From NCBI GenBank assembly GCA_902592345.1, contig CACJEE010000011.1, positions 1 to 37,002 of the forward strand: 37,002 nt of DNA. Reading direction: 5' to 3'. A model generated the notes under the pieces. It saw only the letters and a list, made by a program, of their open reading frames with translations, did no database searches and was not told the DNA's origin. Positions 1-8,442 of this stretch are shown piece by piece. The position numbers and the translations under genes are program-made. Source of the DNA: an uncultured Alphaproteobacteria bacterium (GTDB taxonomy: Bacteria; Pseudomonadota; Alphaproteobacteria; HIMB59; GCA-002718135). Position 1 is the stretch's first letter. Every line of letters begins with the position of its first letter.

Positions 1-716
1 ATGTTGCAGTAAAGGATAGCTCAATAAATAAAGGTGAAACTCTACTTGATACTATGACAACTATTAATTCGATGAATCCTGATGTCTTAATAGTTAGACA
101 TCCTGAAGAAGGAATAAGTAAAAGAATTTCTCTAAACGTTGATGCTTCTGTCATTAATGCTGGAGACGGAAGTCATGAACATCCCACCCAAGCTTTATTG
201 GATGCTTTAACTATAAAAAATAGATTTAAAAATTTTTCAAAATTACAAATTGCAATATGTGGTGATATTCTTCATAGTCGTGTTGCCAGATCCAATATTA
301 TAATTTTATCAAAACTTGGTGCTAAGATAAATGTAATTGGACCTAGTGAGTGGCTACCTAAAAATATTAAGAAACTTCCTGTTACAGTTTTTACTGATAT
401 GAAAAAAGGTCTTAAAAATTGTGATATTGTAATGATGCTTAGAATTCAAAAAGAAAGAATTGTTGGAAAAATCATGCCAAATCAAAAAATTTATTTTAAT
501 AAATATGGATTAGATTACAATAAATTAAAATATGCTAAAAAAAATGCCTTTGTAATGCACCCAGGTCCTATGAATAGAGGAGTGGAAATAGACTCTAAAT
601 TAGCAGATGATGTTACCAGGAGTTTAATTCAGGAACAGGTTGCAATGGGAGTTGCTATTCGAATGGCCTGCTTAGATATTTTAATTAAAAATAGAGATAA
701 TGTCGTTAAATATTAA
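1..716 (+). CDS. pyrB: Aspartate carbamoyltransferase catalytic subunit (5'-truncated by window edge)
   Basis: Catalyses carbamoyl phosphate + aspartate to N-carbamoylaspartate, the committed step of pyrimidine synthesis, in the cytoplasm. The frame is already open at base 3, upstream of the first ATG at 54, and its upstream residues (KGETLLDT) match the family, so the true start lies before the window. About 237 residues are visible of a usual 305-315, so roughly the first 70 are missing, including the carbamoyl-phosphate STRTR motif. Visible signatures are VRHPEEG, NAGDGSHEHPTQALLD and the C-terminal MHPGPMNRGVEI. The 3' end overlaps plsY by 17 bp. The usual partner pyrC does not follow. 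Identity is secure; the product's N-terminus cannot be judged. Confidence 0.96.
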   Translation, partial: VAVKDSSINKGETLLDTMTTINSMNPDVLIVRHPEEGISKRISLNVDASVINAGDGSHEHPTQALLDALTIKNRFKNFSKLQIAICGDILHSRVARSNIIILSKLGAKINVIGPSEWLPKNIKKLPVTVFTDMKKGLKNCDIVMMLRIQKERIVGKIMPNQKIYFNKYGLDYNKLKYAKKNAFVMHPGPMNRGVEIDSKLADDVTRSLIQEQVAMGVAIRMACLDILIKNRDNVVKY

Positions 717-1302
717 TTTTATTTTTATAATTCTCTTTTATTTTGTAGGCTCAGTCCCTTTTGCATTGATACTTCCAAAATTATTTGGTCTTGGGGACAT
801 AAGAAATATTGGCTCAAAAAATGTTGGAGCTACTAACGTTCTTCGAACCGGAAATAAATTTCTTGCTGTTTTAGTATTATGTTTAGATATTTTAAAAGGA
901 TTACTTCCATTTCTGATATTAAATTCATTTTTTGAAAATATTGGATTATTACATTCAATACTTTTATGTCACTTTGCAATTCTTGGTCATATTTTTCCTG
1001 TTTGGTTAAAATTTAAAGGTGGTAAAGGTGTGGCAACGTACATTGGTTTTTTATTTGGAATAAATATATTCTTAGGATTATTTTTTATTATTGCTTGGAC
1101 AGTGATTGCTTTTATTTCTCGTTACTCTTCTCTAAGCTCAATAATTTCAACATTAATTGCTCCAATCTATTTTTTCATAAATTATAATATTTATATTTGT
1201 ATTTTTTTATTATATTTATTTTTATTAATTATCCTAAAACACCGTGAAAATATAAAAAGATTGATAAACAGAACAGAAAATAAAATAAAATTATCTAAGT
1301 AG
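700..1302 (+). CDS. plsY: Acyl-phosphate:glycerol-3-phosphate acyltransferase PlsY
   Basis: Inner-membrane enzyme that transfers the acyl group from acyl-phosphate (made by PlsX) to glycerol-3-phosphate, the first step of phospholipid assembly. The 200 residues match the family length. Three conserved motifs are visible: GSVPFALILPKLFG near the N-terminus followed by GSKNVGATNVLRTG, then FKGGKGVATYIG in the middle, and KHRENIKRLINRTENKI at the C-terminus. Several hydrophobic helices lie between them, as expected for a five-helix membrane protein. The ATG at 700 lies inside the end of pyrB (17 bp overlap), suggesting translational coupling. topA follows after 65 bp. Confidence 0.95.
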   Translation: MSLNINFIFIILFYFVGSVPFALILPKLFGLGDIRNIGSKNVGATNVLRTGNKFLAVLVLCLDILKGLLPFLILNSFFENIGLLHSILLCHFAILGHIFPVWLKFKGGKGVATYIGFLFGINIFLGLFFIIAWTVIAFISRYSSLSSIISTLIAPIYFFINYNIYICIFLLYLFLLIILKHRENIKRLINRTENKIKLSK

Positions 1303-1317
1303 AATTCTACGTTTTTT
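1299..1317 (+). terminator. Perfect 12-bp palindrome followed by a T-run, end of plsY
   Basis: GTAGAATTCTAC (1299-1310) is a perfect palindrome spanning the plsY stop codon, followed by GTTTTTT (1311-1317). Folded as RNA it gives only a 4-bp stem with an AATT loop, so it is a weak terminator at best. It could instead be a protein-binding site or chance in AT-rich DNA. Confidence 0.25.
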
Positions 1318-1367
1318 AAAAAATTCTTGACGAAGTAAGTTTAAACTGAAATTTGGACTAAAATTTT

Positions 1368-3881
1368 ATGAATGTTTTAATAGTAGAGTCCCCATCAAAA
1401 GCGAAATCTATTAATAAATATTTAGGTTCTGACTTTAAAGTTCTAGCTAGTGTAGGACACGTTAGAGATTTGTCAGCTAAAAATGATGCAATTGATACAG
1501 AAAATGATTTTCAAATGAAATGGGAGACCAGTGATAGAGGAAAAAAAGTTATTAAAGAAATAACTGATGCAGCAAAAAAATCAGAAAACCTTTATTTAGC
1601 AACTGATCCCGACCGTGAGGGTGAAGCTATTGCTTGGCATGTTGAAAAACTTTTAAGAGATAATGCAGCCTTATCTAAATTAAATATTCACCGTGTGACT
1701 TTTAATGAAATTACTAAAAATGCGGTTTTAGAAAGTCTTAAAGAACCGCGTGAAATAGATGAGAATTTAGTTAATGCTTATTTAGCAAGACGAGCTTTAG
1801 ATTTTTTAGTTGGTTTTACTCTCTCACCAGTACTCTGGCGAAAATTGCCTGGCTCAAAGTCTGCAGGTAGAGTTCAATCTGTAGCATTAAGAATAATTAG
1901 TGAAAGAGAATTAGAAATAGAGAAATTTGATCCTGAGGAGTATTGGTCTATACAAGGTAAATTTTTAAACAAAGATAAAAAAGATATAAATGCTCGTTTA
2001 ACTGTGTTTGAAGGGAATAAAATTGATAAGCTTGATATTAAAAATGAAAAACAGGCTAATAATATTTATAACACAATTAAAAATTCAAAATTTAAAGTTG
2101 GTAATATTACAAAAAAAGAAGCTAAAAGGAACCCTTACCCTGCATTTACAACTTCTACGATGCAAATTGAGTCAAGTCGTAAATTAGGCTTAAGTGCTAG
2201 CCAAACAATGCGGACAGCACAGAGACTTTATGAAGGTACTGAAATCAATGGTGATACAACAGGTTTGATTACTTATATGAGGACAGATAGTGTAATAATG
2301 TCAAGTGAAGCTATTAATCAAGTACGGAGTTTTGTAAGTGAAAACTATGGAGCTGAATATCTCCCAGATAGCCCTAGAATTTATAAATCTAAAGCAAAAA
2401 ATGCTCAAGAAGCTCATGAATGTATAAGGCCAACTAAGATTAACTTAACTCCAAAGATTATTAAGCAATACATCACTGTAGAAGAGTATAAATTGTATGA
2501 AATAATTTGGCAAAGGGCAGTTTCTTCACAAATGTCTAGTGCAATTTTAGATCAAGTAGCAATTGATATAATGACTGAAGATCAACAAATCAGCTTGCGA
2601 GCGAATGGCTCAACTATAAAATTTCCAGGTATGTATAAGGTTTACCAAGAAGCAAAAGATGATGACAAAGATGAAGAAAAAGAAACAATACTACCTGCAA
2701 TGATTGAAGGGGAAAAATTGGATCTAGAGGAAATAAATAAAAATCAACATTTTACAATGCCCCCTCCTCGCTACACTGAAGCAAGTTTAGTAAAAAAATT
2801 AGAAGAATTAGGGATTGGCAGACCCTCAACATATGCTTCAATTATCAAAGTTTTACAAGATAGAGACTACGTCGTTTTGGATAAGAAACGATTTAATCCT
2901 CATGATAGAGGTCGTATCGTATCTATATTTCTAGAAAAATATTTTAACCAATATGTGGAATATGATTTCACCGCAGATCTAGAAAATCAATTGGATGAGA
3001 TTTCTGATGGAAAATTAGATTGGAAAGAGGTTTTAAGTAAATTCTGGGAGACTTTTAAAAAACTGTGTGATGACACTGTGGGCAAATCAAACAGAGAAGT
3101 AATTGATGTACTAGATGATGCATTAGGTGCTCATTTCTTTCCCCCAGAGGGAAAGGATGAGAGTAGAAAATGCCCAACTTGTGATAATGGTAGACTAGGC
3201 ATTAAGGTTGGAAAGTTTGGAGGATTTGTTGGTTGCTCTAATTACCCTGATTGTAAATATACAGTTCAATTTAATCAATTAAATGACAAAGATGGAGCAT
3301 CTTTAAGTGGCCCTAAAGAAATTGGGATTTATCCCGAAACTAATGAAATGATTACTCTTAGAAAAGGTCCTTATGGTTTTTATATGCAGGTTGGTGAAGG
3401 AACGCCTGAAAAAAAGCCAAAAAGAGTATCAATCCCAAAAAATTTTGAACCAGATGAAATAGGTTTAAATACAGCTATACAATTATTGGGTTTACCAAGA
3501 AAGCTAGGATTTCACCCAGATAATAATAAAACAGTAAGTGCTGGAATTGGCATGTATGGGCCTTACATTCTTCATGATAAAAAATATAAAGCCTTAGAGA
3601 AAACAGACAATATTTTGGATATAGAATTAGAAAGAGCGCTAGAATTAATCGCTAAACCTTCGCAAAGAGGTAATGCCACACTTAAAAGTTTTGGAGAGCA
3701 TCCAACAGAAAACAAAAATATCACAGCCCATGATGGTAAGTACGGGCCTTATGTAAAATGTGGGAAAATTAATGCCTCTCTTCTTGGCGATCAAACAATT
3801 GATAGTCTAAACTTAGAAGATGCCATAAAATTAATTGATGATAGAAAACTTAAAATGGGTTTAAAAAAAAAGAAAAAATAG
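1368..3881 (+). CDS. topA: DNA topoisomerase I (type IA)
   Basis: Relaxes negatively supercoiled DNA through a 5'-phosphotyrosine intermediate. The 837 residues are close to the family norm. Visible in order: the TOPRIM domain with VESPSKAKSI (E7) and the acidic triad DPDREGE (D80, D82, E84); the catalytic motif GLITYMRTDS with nucleophile Y303 and R305; and a C4 zinc finger starting CPTC at residue 602 and closing GCSNYPDC. Then come at least three repeats of the topoisomerase C-terminal type (around IGIYPETNE, LGFHPDNNK and FGEHPTENK), each with a GxYGxY-like core, and a lysine tail LKMGLKKKKK. Only one C4 finger is intact; the later repeats lack cysteine pairs, as is common in alphaproteobacterial TopA. 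dprA, often found before topA in this group, is absent. Confidence 0.98.
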   Translation: MNVLIVESPSKAKSINKYLGSDFKVLASVGHVRDLSAKNDAIDTENDFQMKWETSDRGKKVIKEITDAAKKSENLYLATDPDREGEAIAWHVEKLLRDNAALSKLNIHRVTFNEITKNAVLESLKEPREIDENLVNAYLARRALDFLVGFTLSPVLWRKLPGSKSAGRVQSVALRIISERELEIEKFDPEEYWSIQGKFLNKDKKDINARLTVFEGNKIDKLDIKNEKQANNIYNTIKNSKFKVGNITKKEAKRNPYPAFTTSTMQIESSRKLGLSASQTMRTAQRLYEGTEINGDTTGLITYMRTDSVIMSSEAINQVRSFVSENYGAEYLPDSPRIYKSKAKNAQEAHECIRPTKINLTPKIIKQYITVEEYKLYEIIWQRAVSSQMSSAILDQVAIDIMTEDQQISLRANGSTIKFPGMYKVYQEAKDDDKDEEKETILPAMIEGEKLDLEEINKNQHFTMPPPRYTEASLVKKLEELGIGRPSTYASIIKVLQDRDYVVLDKKRFNPHDRGRIVSIFLEKYFNQYVEYDFTADLENQLDEISDGKLDWKEVLSKFWETFKKLCDDTVGKSNREVIDVLDDALGAHFFPPEGKDESRKCPTCDNGRLGIKVGKFGGFVGCSNYPDCKYTVQFNQLNDKDGASLSGPKEIGIYPETNEMITLRKGPYGFYMQVGEGTPEKKPKRVSIPKNFEPDEIGLNTAIQLLGLPRKLGFHPDNNKTVSAGIGMYGPYILHDKKYKALEKTDNILDIELERALELIAKPSQRGNATLKSFGEHPTENKNITAHDGKYGPYVKCGKINASLLGDQTIDSLNLEDAIKLIDDRKLKMGLKKKKK

Positions 3882-3922
3882 AATCAAATTGATTTAAATT
3901 AAAATAGTCTTAAATATACATT

Positions 3923-5245
3923 ATGCCTAAAAACATATCTTTAAATGATGTTAAAAAATACAAAAATAAATTTCTGAGAAGTAATAAAAATACCGCATCC
4001 CGCAATGCTTTAATAAAAAACGACCTTAATACAGTTGCACTAAACTGGGAAAATTTTAGTCAAATTAATCATCATTTTTCTCATTTAATTGAAAAAGAAT
4101 TACCTGCAACTAATCAAATGGCATCTGGTAGATGTTGGGGTTTTGCAGGCTTAAATTTAATGCGACTTGAAGTAGTTAAAAATTTAGGTTTATCAAATTT
4201 TGAATTTTCTCAAAACTATTTTATGTTTTGGGACAAATTAGAAAAAGCAAATTACTTTTTAGAAAATATAATTAAAACAAGAGATCATGCCTACGAAAGC
4301 AGATTAATAATGCATCTTGTCAAAGACCCTGTACAAGATGGAGGTCAATGGGATATGTTTGTTAACCTCATAGAGAAATATGGAGCAGTTCCAAAAGATG
4401 TAATGCCAGAAACTAACCATAGCAGTAAATCAATGGCAATGAATTACATTTTAACACATAAACTACGAGAGTTTGCTTCCATTTTAAGAAAGAAATCTGC
4501 AAAGCAGTCTGCAAAGCTAAAAAAAGAAATGATAGAAATCATTTATAATTTACTAGCAATTTTTTTGGGTCAGCCACCAGAGGTTATTAATTGGGCATCA
4601 AGAGACAAAGATAATAAATATATAGCAATTTCAGATATATCTCCTAAAGAATTTTGCAAAAAATACGCTGATATTCATATTAAAAATAAAGTTTGCTTAA
4701 TTCATGCGCCAATGAGTAACAAAAAATTCAATAGAACATACACAGTTGAATACTTAGGTAATGTAATTGAAGGTCAGGAAATAAAATATCTCAACGTTAA
4801 TATAGATGAACTAAAAAAATCAGCGATGCAATCAATTAAAAATAATGAAGCAGTATGGTTTGGTTGTGATGTTGGAAAAAGATTTAGTCGAGATATGGGA
4901 GTTCTTGATATGGGTATTTTTGATTATCAAAATGTTTTTCAAACTTCATTTAAAATGAATAAACAAACTAGACTAGAGTATGGGGATAGTGAAATGACAC
5001 ATGCCATGTTATTAACTGGTGTAGATGTTAAAAAACGTAATTCTACCAAATGGAAAATCGAAAACAGTTGGGGTACAAAAAGTGGCAATAAAGGGTATAT
5101 GATGATGACAGATGAATGGTTTGATGAATATACTTACGAAGTAGTTGTTGATAAAAAATATCTTAGTAAAAAAATATTTAAGTATCTGGATATTGAGCCT
5201 ATAACCCTTGCTCCTTGGGATCCAATGGGTGCATTAGCTAAATAA
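3923..5245 (+). CDS. pepC: Aminopeptidase C / bleomycin hydrolase (peptidase family C1B)
   Basis: Papain-fold cysteine aminopeptidase of the bleomycin hydrolase/PepC family, which trims peptides from the N-terminus, usually as a hexameric barrel in the cytoplasm. The catalytic set is complete: Q65 and C71 in NQMASGRCWGFAG, H360 in EMTHAMLLTG and N381 in WKIENSWGTKSGNKGYM. The C-terminus reads APWDPMGALAK, matching the family's terminal arm, which enters the active-site cleft and restricts the enzyme to aminopeptidase action. There is no signal peptide. At 440 residues it is family length. It follows topA by 41 bp, and a 75-aa gene follows after 2 bp. Substrates are unknown; peptide scavenging or turnover is likely. 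The family is patchy in bacteria, so lateral acquisition is possible but not shown by base composition. Confidence 0.93.
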   Translation: MPKNISLNDVKKYKNKFLRSNKNTASRNALIKNDLNTVALNWENFSQINHHFSHLIEKELPATNQMASGRCWGFAGLNLMRLEVVKNLGLSNFEFSQNYFMFWDKLEKANYFLENIIKTRDHAYESRLIMHLVKDPVQDGGQWDMFVNLIEKYGAVPKDVMPETNHSSKSMAMNYILTHKLREFASILRKKSAKQSAKLKKEMIEIIYNLLAIFLGQPPEVINWASRDKDNKYIAISDISPKEFCKKYADIHIKNKVCLIHAPMSNKKFNRTYTVEYLGNVIEGQEIKYLNVNIDELKKSAMQSIKNNEAVWFGCDVGKRFSRDMGVLDMGIFDYQNVFQTSFKMNKQTRLEYGDSEMTHAMLLTGVDVKKRNSTKWKIENSWGTKSGNKGYMMMTDEWFDEYTYEVVVDKKYLSKKIFKYLDIEPITLAPWDPMGALAK

Positions 5246-5247
5246 AT

Positions 5248-5475
5248 TTGAACAAAGAAAACGCAAGTAAACTCTGGAAACTAATACAAGCAACTGGTGA
5301 TGAATTGTTAGGAAAACTTCCTAATCATCCTAATCATCCAAAAGGGCGTAATCCTTATGCTCATGTAGCGCTAGAGGTTAAAACACATTTTAAAATGACA
5401 TATAAAGATATACCAGACGAAAATTTTGATGAAGTTGTAAGGTATTTGGATTACTTAAAACAAAATTCAAATTAA
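5248..5475 (+). CDS. Small conserved-looking protein of unknown function, 75 aa
   Basis: I do not recognise this protein with certainty. It begins at a TTG 2 bp after the aminopeptidase C stop. No ATG or GTG is available, because an in-frame TAA lies at 5239-5241, so TTG is the only usual start. The sequence looks constrained rather than random: LWKLIQATGDELLGKLP, then NHPNHPKGRNPYAHVALEVK, then YKDIPDENFDEVVRYLDYL. It appears soluble, helical and acidic at the C-terminus, with no cysteines, signal peptide or membrane segment. The ending (basic helix, YKDIP, then F..V..YLDYL) vaguely recalls the ORF6C domain at the C-terminus of phage antirepressors; that is a guess from pattern only. Its position suggests co-transcription and translational coupling with the peptidase. 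Confidence 0.75.
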   Translation: MNKENASKLWKLIQATGDELLGKLPNHPNHPKGRNPYAHVALEVKTHFKMTYKDIPDENFDEVVRYLDYLKQNSN

Positions 5476-5478
5476 ATT

Positions 5479-5874
5479 TTATTCAAATTCTTTATATTGA
5501 ATTGAAAGAGAGTTTACACAATAACGTAAACCTGTAGGTTCTGGACCATCATCAAATACATGACCTAAATGTGCATCACAAGTAGCACACATGATTTCTG
5601 TTCTGATCATTCCATAAGAAGTATCTTGTTCAGTTTTAATCGCATCATTGGAAATTCCTTTAAAAAAACTAGGCCAGCCACAACCGGATTCATACTTAGA
5701 CGTTCTCTCAAATAATTTCGCACCACAACATCTGCATTTAAATATTCCATCTTTAGAAATATCAAAAGCTTTCCCAGAAAAGGCTGGTTCTGTACCCTTC
5801 TGTCTTGTGACATAATATTCTTCTTCAGAAAGTATTTTTTTCCATTCTAGATCAGACTTAATTATTTTATTCAT
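5479..5874 (-). CDS. msrB: Peptide-methionine (R)-S-oxide reductase MsrB
   Basis: Repairs oxidised proteins by reducing methionine-R-sulfoxide with thioredoxin as electron donor. The 131 residues match a single-domain MsrB. Visible features: zinc-binding pairs CRCC (C47, C50) and CATC (C96, C99); SGCGWPSF (C65, a possible resolving cysteine); HLGHVFDDGP; and the catalytic C119 in GLRYCVNS. There is no signal peptide, so it is cytoplasmic. The ATG overlaps the TGA of the upstream EamA transporter gene (ATGA at 5874-5871), indicating coupling. It is the last gene of the ntrY-to-msrB series and converges with the 75-aa gene, with only 3 bp between the two stops. MsrA is not in the window. Confidence 0.96.
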   Translation of the reverse strand: MNKIIKSDLEWKKILSEEEYYVTRQKGTEPAFSGKAFDISKDGIFKCRCCGAKLFERTSKYESGCGWPSFFKGISNDAIKTEQDTSYGMIRTEIMCATCDAHLGHVFDDGPEPTGLRYCVNSLSIQYKEFE

Positions 5875-6776
5875 AGTTCTTTTCTATTTATATTAGATAG
5901 TACAATTCCTAAAACAATAAATATTGTTCCCAAAAAGTGAAAGAAAGAAAAATTTTCACCTAAAAAAAGTATAGCCCACATTGAGCTAAAAACTGGTATT
6001 AAATGCAAAAAAAGGCTTGCTTTATTAGCGCCCAAAATAGACACACCCTTATTCCACGCAAAAAATGATGTAATGCTGGCAAATATTGCAACATAACTAA
6101 TCATTAATATTTCGTTTGCATCTTTAGGTAAAAAAGAATTATTTAGAGACTCAAAAACGTAGAAAGGGAATATAAAAATCAAACCAAAAAATATCATTAC
6201 TTCTAAGGTTGCAAGCTGCGATAAAGAACTATCAATTTTTTTTAATAGAACAGAATAAAGACCCCATGAAAAAACTGCTGCTAGCATCCACAAATCACCA
6301 ACTGTAAAATTTAAATCAATTAAATTAGCAATACTTGCTTTTGAGATAATCAACAAAACTCCAATAATAGATAATATTATTCCAAAAAACTGCATAAAAT
6401 AAGTTTTAGTTTTGAATATTAGCCATGAAAAAAAAATTATTAATAATGGAGTAATAGATGCCATAATCGAAGAGTTAATAACCATTGAAGTTTGAAGTGA
6501 TAAGTAAGTAAATGAATTAAAGATAGTTACACCAAGAATAGATGTAAATAAAATGTATGGAAGGTTTTTTTTATATTTATCGAAATCCTTAATTATTTTT
6601 CTATAAGTAAATGGCAGTAATAATAAAAAAGCTAATGACCATCTTAAAAAACTTAATTTAAAAGGAGTCAAATCATATAGGAAAGCAATCTTACCAGTAA
6701 AAAAATTACCAGACCAAAATAAAGAAGAGGCTATTAATAACACAAAAGCGAAATAAATACTTTTTGTATTAATCAT
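5871..6776 (-). CDS. EamA/DMT-family transporter, probable metabolite exporter
   Basis: Ten-helix inner-membrane protein of the drug/metabolite transporter superfamily, with two EamA repeats (about residues 10-145 and 155-298). Seen directly: near-continuous hydrophobic segments, SSLFWSGNFFTGK at the start of the first repeat, SWGLYSVLLKK opening the second, and LFLGENFSFFHFLGTIFIVLGI near the C-terminus. These are typical of the family. The substrate cannot be predicted; relatives export amino acids or other metabolites. I use the ATG at 6776; a TTG one codon upstream (6779) is also in frame. The start overlaps the end of the upstream dehydrogenase gene by 8 bp, and the stop overlaps the msrB start as ATGA. 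Confidence 0.9.
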   Translation of the reverse strand: MINTKSIYFAFVLLIASSLFWSGNFFTGKIAFLYDLTPFKLSFLRWSLAFLLLLPFTYRKIIKDFDKYKKNLPYILFTSILGVTIFNSFTYLSLQTSMVINSSIMASITPLLIIFFSWLIFKTKTYFMQFFGIILSIIGVLLIISKASIANLIDLNFTVGDLWMLAAVFSWGLYSVLLKKIDSSLSQLATLEVMIFFGLIFIFPFYVFESLNNSFLPKDANEILMISYVAIFASITSFFAWNKGVSILGANKASLFLHLIPVFSSMWAILFLGENFSFFHFLGTIFIVLGIVLSNINRKEL

Positions 6777-7641
6777 CAACTAAAGTCATAAGAGATGAAG
6801 TATCGTATCTTGATCCTCCATTTTTTTGAATTTCTTTGTAATATTTATCAATTATTTTAGTTATAGGAAGTGATGCACCATTTTTTTCAGCTTCATTAAA
6901 ACAAATAGATAAATCTTTGCGCATCCAATCAACAGCAAAACCAAATTCATATTCACCTTTTAGCATCGTTTTATAACGATTTTCCATTTGCCATGATTGA
7001 GCTGCACCTTTTGATATAACTTGTAAAACTTTCTCCATATCAAGATTAGCTTTTTTTCCAAAGGCCATTGCTTCTGATAAACCTTGCACAAGACCAGCTA
7101 TACATATTTGATTAATCATTTTTGCTGACTGACCAGAGCCCGCAGGACCAATTAATTCTATTGTCTTTCCATATGAACTCATAACTGGCTTCGCTATATT
7201 GAATTGACTTTCATCACCGCCAACCATTATAGATAAAATACCATTTTCGGCACCAGCCTGACCACCTGATACAGGTGCATCAAGAAAAGAAAAATTACCT
7301 TCTGCTGCTTTCTTATAATATTTTCTAGCAATATCTGCAGAAGCTGTGGTGTGATCAACAATTATAGTATTTGCCTCAATATTATTAATTATCCCATCGG
7401 CACCTTCCATTACAGAAATTAAGTCATCATCTCTTCCAACACAAATAAAAACTATATCGGCATTAGAAGCAGCTTTTCCTGGAGTTGTTTTTGATATACC
7501 TGCAAATTCTTTAACCCATTTATCAGCTACTGAAGTAGTTCGATTATATACAGTTGTATTAAAATTATTTTTCTTTAGATGCCCTGCCATATTGTAGCCC
7601 ATTACACCAAGACCTATAAAAGCAACATTTTTTGTTTTCAT
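6769..7641 (-). CDS. NAD(P)-dependent beta-hydroxyacid dehydrogenase (3-hydroxyisobutyrate dehydrogenase family)
   Basis: Oxidises a beta-hydroxyacid, or reduces its semialdehyde, with NAD(P). Candidates are 3-hydroxyisobutyrate dehydrogenase, tartronate semialdehyde reductase or a glyoxylate/succinic semialdehyde reductase; the sequence does not decide. Visible: the Rossmann motif AFIGLGVMG (residues 8-15 region), the family signature DAPVSGGQAGAENG near residue 122, and the catalytic lysine (about K174) in SGQSAKMINQ. I choose the ATG at 7641 rather than the in-frame ATG at 7656. A good GGAG Shine-Dalgarno sits 9 bases before 7641, and the earlier codon would lie on that site itself. The resulting 290 residues begin MKTKNVAFIG, normal for the family. 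The upstream phosphatase gene ends 1 bp earlier. Confidence 0.92.
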   Translation of the reverse strand: MKTKNVAFIGLGVMGYNMAGHLKKNNFNTTVYNRTTSVADKWVKEFAGISKTTPGKAASNADIVFICVGRDDDLISVMEGADGIINNIEANTIIVDHTTASADIARKYYKKAAEGNFSFLDAPVSGGQAGAENGILSIMVGGDESQFNIAKPVMSSYGKTIELIGPAGSGQSAKMINQICIAGLVQGLSEAMAFGKKANLDMEKVLQVISKGAAQSWQMENRYKTMLKGEYEFGFAVDWMRKDLSICFNEAEKNGASLPITKIIDKYYKEIQKNGGSRYDTSSLMTLVDD

Positions 7642-7642
7642 A

Positions 7643-8437
7643 TTATTTTTCTCCAATCAAATTTAATATTTCATTACTTAATTTCTGCGAATTACTAACT
7701 ACAAGATTTTTGGAATTGTCATAAAACTTATATTTTATTTTATTAAAATGGCAATCATGGCCCCCTGCTTGTCTAACAATAAACACTCCCGGTATATGAT
7801 CCCAAGGATACAACCTTGATAATAAAGCAAAATCTCTCTTTCCTAAAGCAATATCAAAATATTCACATCCAATCGATCCATATGAATTAATATTCCTAAA
7901 CTTTTCTTTAATAGCTAGTAATTTTATTTTTTTATCTTCATCCCAATATTTTGTACTTATTGATCCTATAGAGTTTTCAATTTCTGTGTTTTTATTTAAT
8001 TTTATTTTTTTATTATTCAAAAAAGTAGCTGAATTATCAGCATACATAAATTCTTCAGTTATAGGTTTATAAATAAATGATTGAAGAATTTTTTTATTTT
8101 TTGTTAATGCTACCATGACTGCAAATCTATCTTTTGATTTTATAAAATTACTAGTTCCATCAATAGGATCTACAGTCCAACAAAAATTATCTAATAAATA
8201 ATTTTTTAAGATTGAAGGATTTTTTGCATATATCTCTTCCCCAACAAAATTCGCATTCTTAACTAGTTTTTGCAAATACATGCTTAACTCTAGCTCAACA
8301 GCAATATCAATTTCAGTCACAATATCTTTTTCATTTTTGTATGAAATTTGATTGCTTGTTATATTTCCAAAGCTGGGTACTATAATTTTTTTACTAATAT
8401 TATATAAAATTTCTTTTAAATCGTTAGGGTCTACCAC
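7643..8437 (-). CDS. Inositol-monophosphatase-family phosphatase
   Basis: Metal-dependent phosphatase of the IMPase/FBPase fold. The two family motifs are present: TVDPIDGTSNF (D90, D93) preceded by the metal-ligand glutamate in FVGEEIY (E67/E68), and YPWDHIPGVFIVRQAGG (W212, D213). At 264 residues it fits SuhB, histidinol-phosphatase HisN or CysQ. GSIGCEYFDIALGKRDFAL resembles the SuhB/HisN region, but substrate is not decidable by eye. There is no ATG near the start; a GTG at 8437, 5 bp after the transaminase stop, is the best start, and an in-frame stop at 8447-8449 limits further extension. It lies between the transaminase and dehydrogenase genes in one tight minus-strand series. Confidence 0.9.
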   Translation of the reverse strand: MVDPNDLKEILYNISKKIIVPSFGNITSNQISYKNEKDIVTEIDIAVELELSMYLQKLVKNANFVGEEIYAKNPSILKNYLLDNFCWTVDPIDGTSNFIKSKDRFAVMVALTKNKKILQSFIYKPITEEFMYADNSATFLNNKKIKLNKNTEIENSIGSISTKYWDEDKKIKLLAIKEKFRNINSYGSIGCEYFDIALGKRDFALLSRLYPWDHIPGVFIVRQAGGHDCHFNKIKYKFYDNSKNLVVSNSQKLSNEILNLIGEK

Positions 8438-8442
8438 AAGTA

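Noticed and set aside
7642..7656. Upstream ATG at 7656 as start of the beta-hydroxyacid dehydrogenase
   Set aside because: The GGAG Shine-Dalgarno for the ATG at 7641 lies within this stretch, and the family normally begins a few residues before the GLGVMG motif.
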